DNA from: Inia geoffrensis
Taxonomy: Eukaryota > Chordata > Mammalia > Artiodactyla > Iniidae
Direction: 5' to 3'
NCBI GenBank assembly: GCA_036417435.1
Contig: CM070901.1
Location: 67,622,501 to 67,686,500, forward strand
Length of the DNA: 64,000 bases
The position numbers and the translations under genes were made by a program. This document shows, in pieces, positions 45,839-57,370 of the stretch. A model generated the notes under the pieces. That model saw only the letters and a program-made list of their open reading frames with translations, had not been told where the DNA came from and made no database searches. Within the stretch, counting starts at the first letter, position 1. Every line of letters begins with the position of its first letter.

Positions 45839-47150
45839 TTACTTACCTGTTGATGGTGCCTGTCTTTTGAATAGGCATCTCAGATCTTCCACTGGCTCAC
45901 AGGTGTATTGTTCTGTTGTGACCTGAGGGCGTTCTGAAGGTAAAAGCTTTAGTCTGGACAAATGTACCCAACTAGATACCCCTTGCAGCTTGACAGCAGT
46001 GGGGGTGGTTAAAGTTACTTTATAGGGACCCTTCCATTTTGGCAATAGTTGGTCTTCAAGGGGACCCCTCTTTCCAGGTGTTAAGAAGAACTTGGTCCCC
46101 AGGGTTTATTTGTGAAGGAACTGTTCCTTCCTCTGTAGTTTTAGTGGGAGCTGGCAGTGCCTTGTGGGCATAATCCTGGTTTGCCTTCTGAACTTGTCCT
46201 AGATTAAGAATATATCTCAGGGCCTGGTTCACTTCCTCATCTAGTAGAATGTCAGTAGTAAGAGAAGGCCTCCCATAGGTCATTTTAAATGGGCTAAGCC
46301 TCAGACCACTCCTCGGGGTTGGTCCAGGGTTCATGAGTTTTTTGGCAGAGCTTTGCTAAGGTTTCCTTTAAAGTATGGTTCATTTTCTCTACCTTCCCTG
46401 AAGACTGGGAGTGCCAAGAGGTGTGTAGCTCATAGATCCTATCCCTAGGGCCTTTGTGAGTCCCTGGGTGATTTTGGCTATAAAAGAAGGCCCGTTATCG
46501 CTCTGGAAGGACTCTGGAAGTCCAAACCGAGGACTTATTTCCTTTAAAAGGGACTTACAGAGACTTCCGTAGCCTTTTCAGATCCGGTGCGGAAGGCTTC
46601 AACCCATCCTGTGAAAGTATCAACAAACACAAGAGGATATTTATATACCCTGATCGTGGGGGCATTTGGGTGAAATCTAACTGCCAATCTTCCCCTGGAT
46701 ATGTCCCTCGGTGTGGATTGGCTTGAGTAACGAAAGGGGAATTGGATGGGTCTGTGGGTTATTAGGGGCACATAAATCACAGGCAAGCGTTACTTGTTTT
46801 TCTGTTCTTTTAAGCCCCTTCCCTGAAAAACCCTTTTGCGTCAAGTCCCATAGTGCATCCCCCCCATCGTGGGTGGCATCATGTAAGCTCTTAGTGAGCT
46901 TCCATTGTTGGGCCTTGGGGCTTAGGACCTTATCCTCCTTTTTATACCGGCCTGTGCTTCCTTTCTCATAGCCCCAATTCTCAGCATTGTCTTGTTCCTG
47001 TGGGGAATACTGGGGAAGGCTAGGGAGCTCAGGGGGGCCAGTCAGTAAAGCCATAACTTGTTCAGGTTCCTGCAGTCGAGCTGCCTGTTTCGCTATTTGA
47101 TCAGCTTTGCCGTTCCCTTGGCTCACTAAAGATCCACCCCTCTGCATGGC
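45839..47150 (-). pseudogene. Provirus pol: integrase region
   Basis: Minus-strand fragments in several frames: a zinc-binding N-terminal part including a CDLC pair (about 46760-46800), catalytic-core traces with VFVDTFTGWVEAF (about 46570-46650), and a C-terminal piece ending near 45839. Breaks between 46334 and 46544 separate the pieces. Confidence 0.8.
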
Positions 47151-48012
47151 CCCTACAGGGGACTACTGCTACCTGGGTTGGGAGCTGCACTGCTTCTAAA
47201 AGAGCCAGAATCAAGTCTTTAACTTTTATGGGGGAATTTTTAGCAGTTAACTTTCCTCTTTCTTTCCAAATGGCAGCATGAGCATGTAGAATGTGTAACC
47301 CATATTTAGAGTCAATAAAAATATTTAATTTCTTATCCTTCCCTAATTGCAAAGCTCTCATTAATGCAATTAGTTCAGCCTTCTAGGCTGACGTCTGGGG
47401 TGGCAGGGCCTTGGCTTCTGTGACTTCGTCTAGACTAGCTATGGCATACCCCGCCTGTCGGGTTCCCATTTCTACAAAACTGCTCCCATCAGTAAACCAT
47501 CTGACCTCAGGGCTGTCAAGAGGCTCATCTAGAAGATCAGGCCTGCTGGAGTAAGTGTGTTCTATGGTCTCCATACACTGATGCAGCAAGTCTCCACTCT
47601 CGACTGCTGGAAGCAGAGTTGCTGGGTTCAGGGTTTGGCACCCCTTTAAGGTAATGTCGGGGGCGTCCATTAGAAGGGCCTGATATCTTGTTAACCTTCC
47701 TCCAGTCAACCAATGATGTCCTTTGACTTCCAGCACGGATTGTACCTGATGAGGACTTAACACATCTAAGTGTTGTCCCAGGGTGAGCTTGGAAGCGTCA
47801 TTAACCAACAGGGCTGGGGCTGCTACTGCCCTAAGGCAGCTTGGCCATCCCAGCCGCACTGAGTCCAGTTGTTTTGAAAAGTAAGCCACTGGTCTCTGAT
47901 CCGGTCCCAGCTTTTCGGTCAGGACTCCTAGTGCTATCCCTGGCTTCTCACGAACATATAGGGGGAAGGGCTCGTCCAAATTTGGAAGCCCCAGTGCAGG
48001 TGCTCTACTCAC
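47101..48012 (-). pseudogene. Provirus pol: connection and RNase H region
   Basis: The fragment 47383-48012 contains RPVAYFSKQLD and WFTDGSSF, the RNase H start with its catalytic Asp. A second fragment (47101-47361) contains FIDSKYGLHILHAHAAIW. The frame changes near 47370. Confidence 0.85.
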
Positions 48013-49062
48013 CTCAATCTTTAGAATCTCAAAGGCCTGCTGGTGGTCCCTATTCTATGGAAGGGGTTCCCTTTCTCTTCCCTTTAGAGCCTCATATAGG
48101 GGTTTTGCTCTAAGGCGATAATTTGGAACCCAGATACAACAGAAACCAGCCATCCCAAGAAGCCTCGGAGTTGCCTCTTTGTGGTTGGAGATGGTAAAGC
48201 ACTAACTGCTGTTTTTTGATCCATGGCCAGGGCTCGTGCCCCTAGGGTCAAAACAATTCCGAAATATTGAACCTGTTGCTGTGAGATCTGAGCCTTGGTT
48301 GGAGACACTTTATATCCCCTTTTTGCCAGAAAATTTAGGACCCTGACAGTATTTTGATCTGAATCTTGTTTGGTCTCACTACTTACCAATAAATCATCAA
48401 CGTATTGTAGCAGAGTCCCGTTCTCAAGGCTCAGTTCCCTCAGTTCCCTTGCTAACGGATTTCCAAAGAGATGGGGGCTGTCCCGAAAACCCCGCAGAAG
48501 CACTGTCCAGGTATACTGGGTAGACTCCAGGGTGTCAGGGTCCCTCCATTCAAAGGCAAGAAGGTATTGAGAGTCTGGATGTAGGAGAATACAGAAAAAT
48601 GCATCTTTGAGGTCCAAAACAGAGAAATACTGAGCGCTCCCTGGCACTTGGGTGAGGGGGGTGTATGGATTTGGCACCAGTGGGTGAATAGAGGTGACTG
48701 CCTCATTCACTGCTCATAATTCTTGCACAAACCAATACTCCCCGTTAGGCTTCTGAACAGGGAGGATCAGGGTGCTGCAAGGGGATTGGCAGGGCCTAAT
48801 GAGTCCGTGTTTTAGGAATCTGCTGAGCAGCAGTTGGATTCCCCTCAGGGCCTCAGGCTTTAAAGGACAAGGATATTGTCTCTTCCAGGGGTATTTTTCC
48901 CAGGTTTAACCTTATTTTTATAGGGGGAACACATTTTGCCCTTCCTGGCACCGAGGTATCCCAAACTGTAGGATCTACCCGTTCTCTAATTCCTTGGGGG
49001 ATGTCTTGGGGAATATTTTGATGCCCAACAGGTGGGTCATCTGGAGCTACTAATAGACACAT
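48013..49062 (-). pseudogene. Provirus pol: reverse transcriptase region
   Basis: The ORF 48084-48710 carries FSVLDLKDAFF and the active-site LLQYVDDLL (YVDD). An N-terminal part lies at 48853-49062 after a stop region near 48711-48850. Gammaretroviral in type by motif order and the YVDD form. Confidence 0.88.
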
Positions 49063-49730
49063 TCTCTGTTTGAATTATTTACCTCCTTGGGCTTCACCCT
49101 GTCCTAAGTATATAGTAGCTCCTAACTTACTTAACAAATCTCTCCCCAGGAGAGGGACAGGGCATTCTGGCATATACAAAAAGGAGTGAGTAATAATAAT
49201 GGACCTCTCCTTACCTGGCACTTGGGACAGATGTAAATCGCCTTACCTTTGGCTGTCCATCAACCCCTGTCACAGTACAGTCACGGTTGGAGAGGGGGCA
49301 GGCTGGCCAAGTCAGAACACAGCAGGTGCCTCCAGTGCCTACAAGAAATTCAGTTCTCCTACCTGCCACATCAAGGGTGACCCAAGGCTCCGCCGGAGTA
49401 ATGAGGATGGATCGAGTGGGATTTGGAGGCTGGCAGGCGCTCAGGACTTATCAGTCAGCGTGCGGGCATCTCTCATCCGAGAGATTCGCAAGGAACTGGA
49501 ACCTGTTGGGGTTGCCCCTCGGGCATCCCACAGGAGGGTGCTCAGGACATTCCCCCTTTCCAGTGCCCCCCTTCTGATAAAAGTCACACTGGTTCGGGCC
49601 AGGCAGCTTCTTGGCGGTCTGTCCAGCCTTCTCAGCCCTCCAGGGTCCCCTCGAGGTGGTGCGTGGATCAGAGCGGCCTAAAGCTGCATTTTCTTTATTA
49701 GTTTCTTACCGTTATTGGCCTCCTCCATGA
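49063..49730 (-). pseudogene. Provirus protease/nucleocapsid region, decayed
   Basis: Lies between capsid and RT, where nucleocapsid and protease are expected. I see only weak traces and no intact zinc knuckle or protease active site. Confidence 0.45.
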
Positions 49731-49734
49731 AGCC

Positions 49735-50390
49735 TCAGTTGTTATAGACCTTGAAGGTCTCCTCTACCAAGGTTGACAACGTGGTTTGGGGCCCAGCCTC
49801 AAGCTTTTGCAATTTTCTCCGGATATCAGGAGTAGCCTGGGTGATAAAATGCATGGCCAGTAATGTCCTCCCTTCTGTGGTCTTAGGGTCTGTATTGGTG
49901 TACTTCCTGAATGCCTCTGTCACCCCGCTCAGGAAGACTGCCGGGTCTTCATCTTTTTCCTCTCGGACCTTATCATAATTTACAGGCTTCACCATACACA
50001 CCTTTTCATTCCTTCTGACAGACAAGTAATATGTCTCATCCTAGCCTGGCCTGCACATTCTTCATAGTCCCAGGGTGGGTCATGTTCTGGGATTGCGTCC
50101 CCACCCGATAAATTTGGTGGCGTGGATTGGTGGCCAGCAGGCCATCTGCGTGTTCCCTGGCCTTTCTCAGCATACGCTCCTTTTTATCCAGGGTGCAACA
50201 GTGGGCCAGAATATCCATGATGTCCTACCAGGGGAGAGAGAATGTCAGCCCCAGCGTGATAAATTCATCCCTAAACTTGTCAGGGTTCTCCGAGAGCCTG
50301 CCAAACCTCTCCTTACAGATTAACCCAATTCGTTTAGGATCTCTCTTTGAGATGTTCCAGGGGTCCCCTGAAGCGCCCCAAAGTTAACTG
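49735..50390 (-). pseudogene. Provirus gag: capsid region
   Basis: 49735-50025 encodes a capsid C-terminal fragment (DEDPAVFLSGVTEAF and related blocks). A frame change leads to 50036-50218 (LDKKERMLRKAREHA). The upstream matrix part is not recognisable and is interrupted from about 50390. Confidence 0.8.
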
Positions 50391-51053
50391 GAAGTCAAGA
50401 GAATTTCAATTAGAATTTGATATTTGGGAAGTCTGTCAAAAACTTGAAAATCTTTTAAAACACCTGGTCAGAAAGAATCACGGGTCGCTGTGAAACCACT
50501 ATTCCTTGAGCTTAGGTGGGAAAAACGATATCAAGAGTAAACACAGATCACTTAAAGGCAGAGAAACACACACAATCTGATATCAAAAGGAGTATTCCAG
50601 GGCTTCCCTGGTGGCGCAGTGGTTGAGAGTCCGCCTGCCGACGCAGGGGACGCGGGTTTCGTGCCCCGGTCCGGGAAGATCCCACGTGCCGCGGAGTGGC
50701 TGGGCCCGTGAGCCGTGGCCGCTGAGCCTGCGCGTCCGGAGCCTGTGCTCCGCGGCGGGAGAGGCCACAATGGTGAGAGGCCCGCGTACCGCAGGAAAAA
50801 AAAAAAATGGAAAAAAAAAAAAAAGGAGTATTCCAGGAAAACTTTGTTCTCTTATGAGAGAGAGAAACCAAATCCAGCCCTGTATCAGCCTACTCTTAAT
50901 AAAATCCATTTACCTAATTAAATTTAATGCAACCCTAGAAGACTCTGACTTCATACAAAAATCTTTTCTCAGTGTTCCCCTTCCGCAAACCTTCTATAAC
51001 TTTCTGTACCCATATTTTGTCCCTTATTCTTTCCATTCAGAAATAACCAGCTC
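50391..51053. other. Unassigned provirus leader segment around a SINE
   Basis: About 0.4 kb flanking the 50600 SINE that does not read as gag. Could belong to the LTR-like insertion to the right. Confidence 0.3.
50600..50820 (+). mobile_element. Young cetacean tRNA-Glu SINE
   Basis: Exact 15-bp duplication AAAAGGAGTATTCCA (50585-50599 and 50821-50835). Tail of two A-runs separated by TGG. Confidence 0.92.
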
Positions 51054-51440
51054 AGACTTCCCTGCTGGTGCAGCGGTTAAGAATCCACCTGCCAGGGCTT
51101 CCCCGGTGGCGCAGCAGATGAGGGTCCGCCTGCCGATACAGGGGACACGGGTTCGTGCCCCGGTCCGGGAAGATCCCACATGCCATGGAGCAAATAAGCC
51201 CATGCACCACAACTACTGAGCCTGCGCTCTGGAGCCCGCGAGCCACAACTACTGAGCCTGCGTGCCACAACTACTGAAGCCTGTGTGCCTAAAGCCTGCC
51301 CTCCGCAACAAGAGAAGCCACCGCAGTGAGAAGCCCACGCACCACAACGAAGAGTAGCCCCTGCTCGCCGCAACTAGAGGAAGCCCGCGAGCAGCAACGA
51401 AGACCCAATGCAGCCAGTAAATAAATGAATAAATAAAAAA
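51054..51440 (+). mobile_element. Chimeric SINE with two heads
   Basis: An old-type head (51054-51094, AGACTTCCCTGCTGGTGCAG) is followed directly by a second, young-type head (51095, GGGCTTCCCCGGTGGCGCAG) and B-box region. It then changes at about 51190 to the old long-type body and AAATAAATGAATAAATAAA tail. Confidence 0.82.
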
Positions 51441-51479
51441 TTTTTTAAAAAGAAAAAACTTAAAAGACACAAACAAGAA

Positions 51480-52385
51480 GTTTTCAAGATAAAGGGGACA
51501 GGGGTGCAGGTGTGAGGACCAAGGGAGAGGTAAAGGGAGGGGGGACAGAAAAGACTGAAAAAGAGAAAGAGACAGAAAGAGAGATTGCCTTTTCAACCTG
51601 CCCCCTGCTGGTGTCTCTTCAGGCACCAACCTGTGCACTTCCAGAAAGGGCCAGTGAAGGAGGCAGCACCCTGTACACTGCCCACCGCCCACTGGGGTGA
51701 TCAAGCCCAGAAACCAGCCAGTTGTACGTTGTCTGCAGGACTGCAGCCCACAGGTGGGACTCTCACCCATGCATACAATTTGTACGTTGTCTTGTACGAG
51801 ATGGATGGACACCTGGGCCAGACAGCTGGTGTTTGTCACGTGGAGTAAAACTGAAGCTTTGTTCTCACCCAGACACTCCAAGGACAAAGCCAGTGGCAGA
51901 GCTGAGCTCTGCTGAAGTAAAGAGATAAGGTGCCCACTCCTGAGGTCAAGAAAAACCTCCCTGTCTGCATATGCGCAGGAAGGCTCCTTGGGGGTCAAAA
52001 ATGGAGGGGGCACCACCCCATAATAAGTGAGGACGTGCACCCACACGCCTCTGGGGTGGGATCCATCTTAGCAAAAAGTTTGTGCACGCATGTTGGGGAG
52101 GGTCCTGGGACCAGTCAGGTGTGAAAAAAGAAACGAGATAATTGGCCAACTGTAAACGGAGACCAGGAAGAACTGTCCTATACAAGGGATTTAAATCACC
52201 TCTTTACTGCGCTCCTCCTTAGAGAGGACACCCATACCCTTTCTCTCTGGGCGTGTATTTCTGCCTTGCTTCTGTCTTAGATAAACAAACTGCTTCTCTG
52301 TGTGCTCTCCCATTCCTTGTGCTGTGTCTTTAATAATAAACTTTGTACCTGTTTTAACAGTTTTTGCCTCCTTGAAACATTCTTG
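51480..52385 (+). repeat. LTR-like segment in opposite direction within provirus leader
   Basis: Features in LTR order: purine-rich left part, CTATACAAGGGATTTAAA (promoter-like, 52179-52196), CTTTAATAATAAACTTTGTACC (poly(A) signal at about 52333) and an end near TTGAAACA (52380). Boundaries and target duplication unresolved. Confidence 0.5.
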
Positions 52386-53157
52386 TTTCCAAATTGGGGA
52401 AACAGCCAGGGCCACTTCCCTTCTAACCTCTAGCCTCTGGTGGCCTAGCAGCTAGGATTCTTGGTTTTCATCCAGGCTACTCAGATTCAATTCCTGGGCA
52501 GGACACTAAGATCTCTCTTCAGGACCGCTCACCGATGTCCCTCCGAGATCAGTCTGTGGGTCCCCAGCCCACAGGTGGGACTCTCACCCACACGTACCCC
52601 AGTATATGGAAATCTGCCACTTCAGCCCATTCCCAATGGGACTTCTCTTGGCGGCAGGAAAATAAAGGGGAGAATACTGGGACAATCGGACTTCCAGCCA
52701 CTACACGAGATGAGGTTTCAACCTCTATCACGCTCATAAATCTCCGGTCAGGGAGAGGCCTCTGGACCAAGGTCTGCATGGTATGAGGCGAGCCTCTCCC
52801 ATCTCTGCTTGTTCCCCGTTGCTGGTCAGAAGGAGCGTGGTCTCACAAGCTGAGAGGAGTGACACTGTAGCTGTCCTATGTCCACTCTCTCAGAAGGATA
52901 GGACAGAAGTGAGAGAGGACAGAGAGAGGAGAGGACAGAGAGAGAAGTAGAGAGATATCAGGAGAGGGAAAATGGGAGGGGGAAAGCGTTGCCTGAATGA
53001 GGGTACTGAGGCCCCCAGGGGTCAGGAAGGCAGACTTACCAAATGTGGTGACACTGAAACAAGAGGTTCAGGTGGCCACTTGTCACCCACGGGGAAGCTG
53101 TGTTCGTGGTCCTGGAGGGGCCCAGATCCTCTACCCCAGCCATTGTGTGCCACAACA
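52386..53157. other. Retroviral leader-like sequence
   Basis: Between the LTR-like segment and the 5' LTR. Includes GTGGCCTAGCAGCTAGGATT and TTCAATTCCTGGGCAGGACA, which resemble ERV leader or tRNA-like text. A primer-binding site next to the 5' LTR (minus strand TGTTGTGGCACACAATGG) could not be matched to a tRNA with confidence. Confidence 0.35.
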
Positions 53158-53687
53158 TGTTACCAACCAGGGTTCTTGACCTTTCCCAAGCAATAGAAAT
53201 TGACTAGAGACCAGACAAGAAATTCAGGCAAGGCTTTATTGGGGCCCCTGCTGCAGCAGGGGGTAGCGGGAACAAACAACAAGTTCCCTTGTTTGCTCAC
53301 TCCCTGAGGGAGGAGGCAAGCTTGTTCCTTATGTGGGGTGAGGGTAGGGGTGTGTCCAGGGGGTCAGAACAGAGGGGTGGCTTAGGTGTTTTGCCCACCT
53401 CTTAGGTGGGGTTGTGTGCAGGGAGCATGCTCAGTACCCTGCTTTTGCTCAGGACACCCTGTTTTTGCTCCAGGCTCTTCAAAAGTTGCAGTTGGGTTTT
53501 TTGGTCTCTTTGTATCTTTTGGGTCCAGAATTTGTGCCAGCTGTGCACACACACAGTTATTTTTAGTCCCATACAGTTTCTTTGTATTTTGTAGCTTGAG
53601 GAGAGGTGTGTCCAGGTGCAAGCCTTGCAGTACTGCAGCAAAGGGTCCCAGGTCCCAGCAAAGTATCCCAGGTCCCAGCCTGTCTCA
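53158..53687 (-). repeat. 5' LTR of the env-less provirus
   Basis: 530 bp. On the plus strand it starts TGTTACCAACCAGGG and ends CAGCCTGTCTCA; on the minus strand TGAGACAGG...GTAACA. Matches 44850-45312 apart from a segment of about 65 bp and point changes. Confidence 0.88.
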
Positions 53688-53781
53688 CAGTGGTTAGGAC
53701 TCCAAGCTTTCACTGCCGGGGCCTGGGTTCAATCCCAGGTCTAGGAACTAAGATCCTACAAGCTGCACGGCCAAAAAAAAA
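53688..53781 (+). repeat. Right part of provirus-split SINE
   Basis: CAGTGGTTAGGACTCCAAGC, B-box GGGTTCAATCCC and an A-tail: continues the head at 44828. Confidence 0.78.
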
Positions 53782-53789
53782 GGGAAAAT

Positions 53790-54400
53790 ATTGAGTGGTG
53801 TGTGCATTTGTGTGCCTCTGTGTATGTGGAATTGTAAAACAGCAAGTTGCAGAATAATTATGTGATGTGATATGTAAACTATAACAACAAAAATGAACAA
53901 AATAAAAATATGTAAGCGTAGATGTGTGTTTACATGAATATGAATGTACAGGGAAAATTCTGGAAAGTCAGCAAATTTCTCTGGTTATCCTTGAAGAGGG
54001 GAGTGAAATTGGGGGAAAGAGGTATCACTGTCATTTTTACTTTATTTACTTCTGAATTAGAAGAATGTAGAAACAGAAAGAATTTATTATAGACAATGTG
54101 TGTCTTTTCCAAAAAAAACTGTTTAAAGCACCAACACAAAATATAGGTGAGAGGAACAAGGACTGAATCTCTAGGAATGGTTCTGAGCTCTGCTCACATT
54201 CCCACTGATGAAGAGATAGCACTAATGAAAAACCAAAACAAAACAGTATTTCCATTTCCCTTTCAAAATTAAGGTTTCTTTTCAGTGTCACTTTTATTTT
54301 TCTAGTAGGTTTATCTGGTTTGCATGGAAGAGAAAGCATGAGTTCAATTTTTATAATTAACTTTTAAATCTTAGAGCTATTAATTTGCTAGCTCTGTTAG
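53790..54400. other. AT-rich intergenic DNA, nothing recognised
   Basis: No gene; a TGTGTG-rich start and AT-rich remainder. Confidence 0.4.
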
Positions 54401-55090
54401 AAAATTCCCTGGGCTCTCAAAAATAGCCCAGTGGCCTTCATTAGGATTTTCAAAAGACAAAGTTTGCACTTTTGATCCCAAAAAAGCTTTATCAAAAAGT
54501 CCAGGCTCTTGTTCAGCTCATCCAAAAGAATTCGGGCAAGGAACCTGTAACACAAAGAAAAACACACAGAGACTGAGGAGCAAAGAGAACAAAGAAGCAC
54601 TTTATTTAGGGCAGAAGCGAAAGTTACACACTAGGAAAAGAAGACTGTGGGCGTCCTCCCAAGTGAGCCCAGCCCCCGCAGAATTTTTGATCTCCTTTTT
54701 AATCTTATTTTTAGGCTTTTGAATGGGGTGGGGGTCTTTTTGATTAACGGTGGAATATTCATTGAGGGGAGGGTTGAAGTGTGGCCTGGATGCACCAGGT
54801 TGCATCAGCTCCTGGTCCTGTGCACTTGTCTCCTGAAGCCACCGTACGTGCACTCTAAGAGTTGTTTTCCCTTAAATTTTTCCATACTAGTCGAGGGAGC
54901 CGCACAGGTGGAAGCTCCTACAGGGTCATCAGGCAACCTGTGCATTTTTTTTTGGCACATGCTCCTCCGTTTTCATGGTGAGAGTTTCTCATTCAGATGC
55001 TACAACATTCCTGTTTTAGAAATCATTCCTCCATGCATCATGGCCTCATTAAGTGCAAAACAAGGAAGCGGCTTTGCCTTCTCCCTAATG
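54400..55090 (-). repeat. Candidate reverse LTR
   Basis: The minus strand carries CCCTAAATAAAGTGCTTCTT, a poly(A)-signal context, followed by TTGCTCCTCAGTCTCTGTGT and GAATTCTTTTGGATGAGC. No pair or duplication found. Confidence 0.4.
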
Positions 55091-56300
55091 CGTATACATG
55101 AGGAGGCTGTCCTTGGGCTGGGCCCTGGCTTTCCTGCCTCCCTTTCTGCAACGCCTAGAAATTACAAGTGGAAGCCGGCATTCAAAATGATAGAATATTA
55201 AAATGGAAAGAACTAGACATATTCTAGCTCAATTACCTCACTTACAGATGAGGAAATAGAACTTTTGGAAAGAGAAGTGGCTTGACAGCTATAGCCTCTG
55301 TCAGACCGAAACCAAAACCTGGATTTCCTTCCTCCTCAACCAGTATCTTTATCATAACACATCACCAACATAAAATTCTGCAAGTTTGGGAAGAGTCTAT
55401 GTGTGTTCTGATGTGAGATAATAAGGTAGGGCATTTGCATATAACATCAAGTTTCTATAAAGCTCTTGCATGTCAATAGGCTATATTATTTCAGTGACCA
55501 CTGGGAAAGTACAGGATGTGGTTTAAGGTTACACCACAAAATCGATTTCAATTCCTTGTAGTTTTCTTCCCTTGTGTCTGTCTCTTCCTATTTTGGGAGT
55601 TGTTCTCTCATCTTGACTGCTTTTATGTGTTTCTATATTCACATCTGTTTCCAGACCTCTGTGTGTGTGTGTCTTATTCTGTGTGCGTGTTCCATCTATG
55701 TTTGAGATTCAATGTCTGTGAACCTGGGTATCTTTCTTAGTATTTTTTACTTTCCGAGCGCCTTTGTCTTTCTCAGTTTTCCCCCATTTTTTATGAAAAA
55801 GCCTACAGATGATACTAGCCTCTAGCTGTTTGATTCTTCCCAGGGGTGGCCCCAGATATTGTGGAGCAGATAGAAGCCATCCCTACCATGCCCTGTCCGA
55901 ATTCCTGACCCATATAATCCATGAGAATAATAAAATAGTTATGTTATACCATAATGATTATTATTTTAAATTTTGGGATGGTTTGTTACACAGCAGTCGA
56001 TAGCTGGAATTCTCGTCCAGGGCTATGCCAAAGGTGAGCAGGCCAGCCTGCCTCGTACACTCCCTCTCCTGACTCTGGGTCTTGGATGACTTCACTGAAC
56101 TTCTACCTGTCTTCATTCTAGTATTTCCGCAATCCAACTGCACCGCTTTGGAGGTTCTACAGGTGGCATAACCTACCTGCATTCCTGCTCAGGACTGCTC
56201 TCGGCAAGCTAGTCAGAGAGCCGTTGGCCTGAATACTACTGAAGAAAAGTTACCAACACCGAGGATTGGCCTAGCTACAAATCCATAAACTTCAACCTCT
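55091..56300. other. Intergenic, nothing recognised
   Basis: No supported gene. A T- and TG-rich stretch occurs at 55560-55800. Confidence 0.4.
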
Positions 56301-56790
56301 GCTGGGCCCTTGGCATTGCTTGGCAATCCTTTTACATGTAAACTGTCAGCTCCTTCTCCTGTTCACTGTAATGGTCATTCTAAACCTTCTCTGGTATCCT
56401 TAAGCCCCCTACTATCATCACCTTCACCCCCTCTTTCTCAACAGATGACCGACTCCTTACCCAGGAAAATCAAGGCTAGCAGATATAAACTACTCTAATG
56501 TTCTTACTCAATATCTGAAAATAGATTTGCATATGCATCTTTCTCATCTCCGGCTTTTAGCTCAGAGGGAGAGGTGTTCCATACCCAGTTCAGAACCAAC
56601 TCTCCACCCATGTTCTATTCTCATGTCTTTAGGATCTGCACTTGCTTCATCAGGTATTCCCTCCTCATCATGCATCCAACTTCTCCCACTCTGCTGACTT
56701 CTTCCCAAAGACCCGTAAACAAGTTCAAATGTTTACTTAAAACAAAACAAAATCTCCCTTTTTTTCCTTGACCATCCCCCCCACCAGTTA
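56300..56790 (+). repeat. L2-like pyrimidine-rich fragment
   Basis: Resembles old L2 interior sequence; low confidence. Confidence 0.35.
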
Positions 56791-56800
56791 CCATCTTCTT

Positions 56801-57148
56801 TTTTTTTTTTTTTAATTTATTTATTTTTGGCTATGTTGGGTTTTCGTTGCTGTACGCAGGCTTTCTATAGTTGCGACGAGCAGGGGCTACTCTGTTGCAG
56901 TACGCGGGCTTCTTATTGCGGTGGCTTCTCTTGTTGCAGAGCACGGGCTCTAAGCACATGGGCTTCAGTAGTTGTGGCACACAGGCTCAGTAGTTGTGGC
57001 TCGCGGGCTCTAGAGCAGGCTCAGTAGTTGTGGTTCACAGGCTTAGTTGCTCCGAGGCATGTGGGATCTTCCCCGACCAGGGCTCGAACCCATGTCCCCT
57101 GCATTGGCAGGCGGATTTTTAACCACTGCGCCACCAGGGAAGCCTGCG
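56801..57148 (-). mobile_element. Old CHR-type SINE, long, reverse
   Basis: T-run then AATTTATTTATTTTTGGCTA, inverted body and inverted head GGCTTCCCTGGTGGCGCAG. Flanks CCATCTTCTT on both sides. Confidence 0.87.
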
Positions 57149-57204
57149 ATAGCCATCTTCTTGTGTCTTCACATGGTCTTCCTTCTGTGCATGTTTGTGT
57201 CCTA

Positions 57205-57370
57205 ATCTCCTCTTGTTATAACTGTACCAGTCATATTAGGTTAGGGTCCACCATAATGACCTCATTTTAACTTTAAAGTCCCTATCTCAAAATATGGCCA
57301 CATTCTGAGGTACTGGGGATTAGGACTTCAACATATAAATTTAGGGGAGACACAATTTAGCCCATAACAT
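57205..57370 (+). repeat. Ancient repeat fragment (L1M/MLT type)
   Basis: TATTAGGTTAGGGTCCACCA and CACATTCTGAGGTACTGGGG are common in old mammalian repeats; the exact family is uncertain. Confidence 0.5.

Larger units (their letters stand above)
44850..53687 (-). mobile_element. ERV1/gammaretrovirus-like provirus lacking env
   Basis: Two homologous LTRs (44850-45312 and 53158-53687) with TG...CA ends, except that the terminal CA of the left LTR is decayed. Target duplication is 4 bp (CATT, probably a mutated CAGT, and CAGT). On the minus strand the order is 5' LTR, a disrupted leader, gag capsid traces, pol, polypurine tract and 3' LTR. Only about 0.5 kb separates integrase from the polypurine tract, too short for env. 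Frames are broken by stops and frameshifts. Two SINE insertions and an LTR-like segment lie between the 5' LTR and gag. Confidence 0.88.

Noticed and set aside
49199..49681. 160-codon plus-strand open frame
   Set aside because: Antisense to the decayed protease/nucleocapsid region of the provirus; no domain recognised.
53130..53157. Primer-binding site next to the 5' LTR
   Set aside because: The minus-strand sequence after the LTR does not match a tRNA 3' end I can name with confidence.
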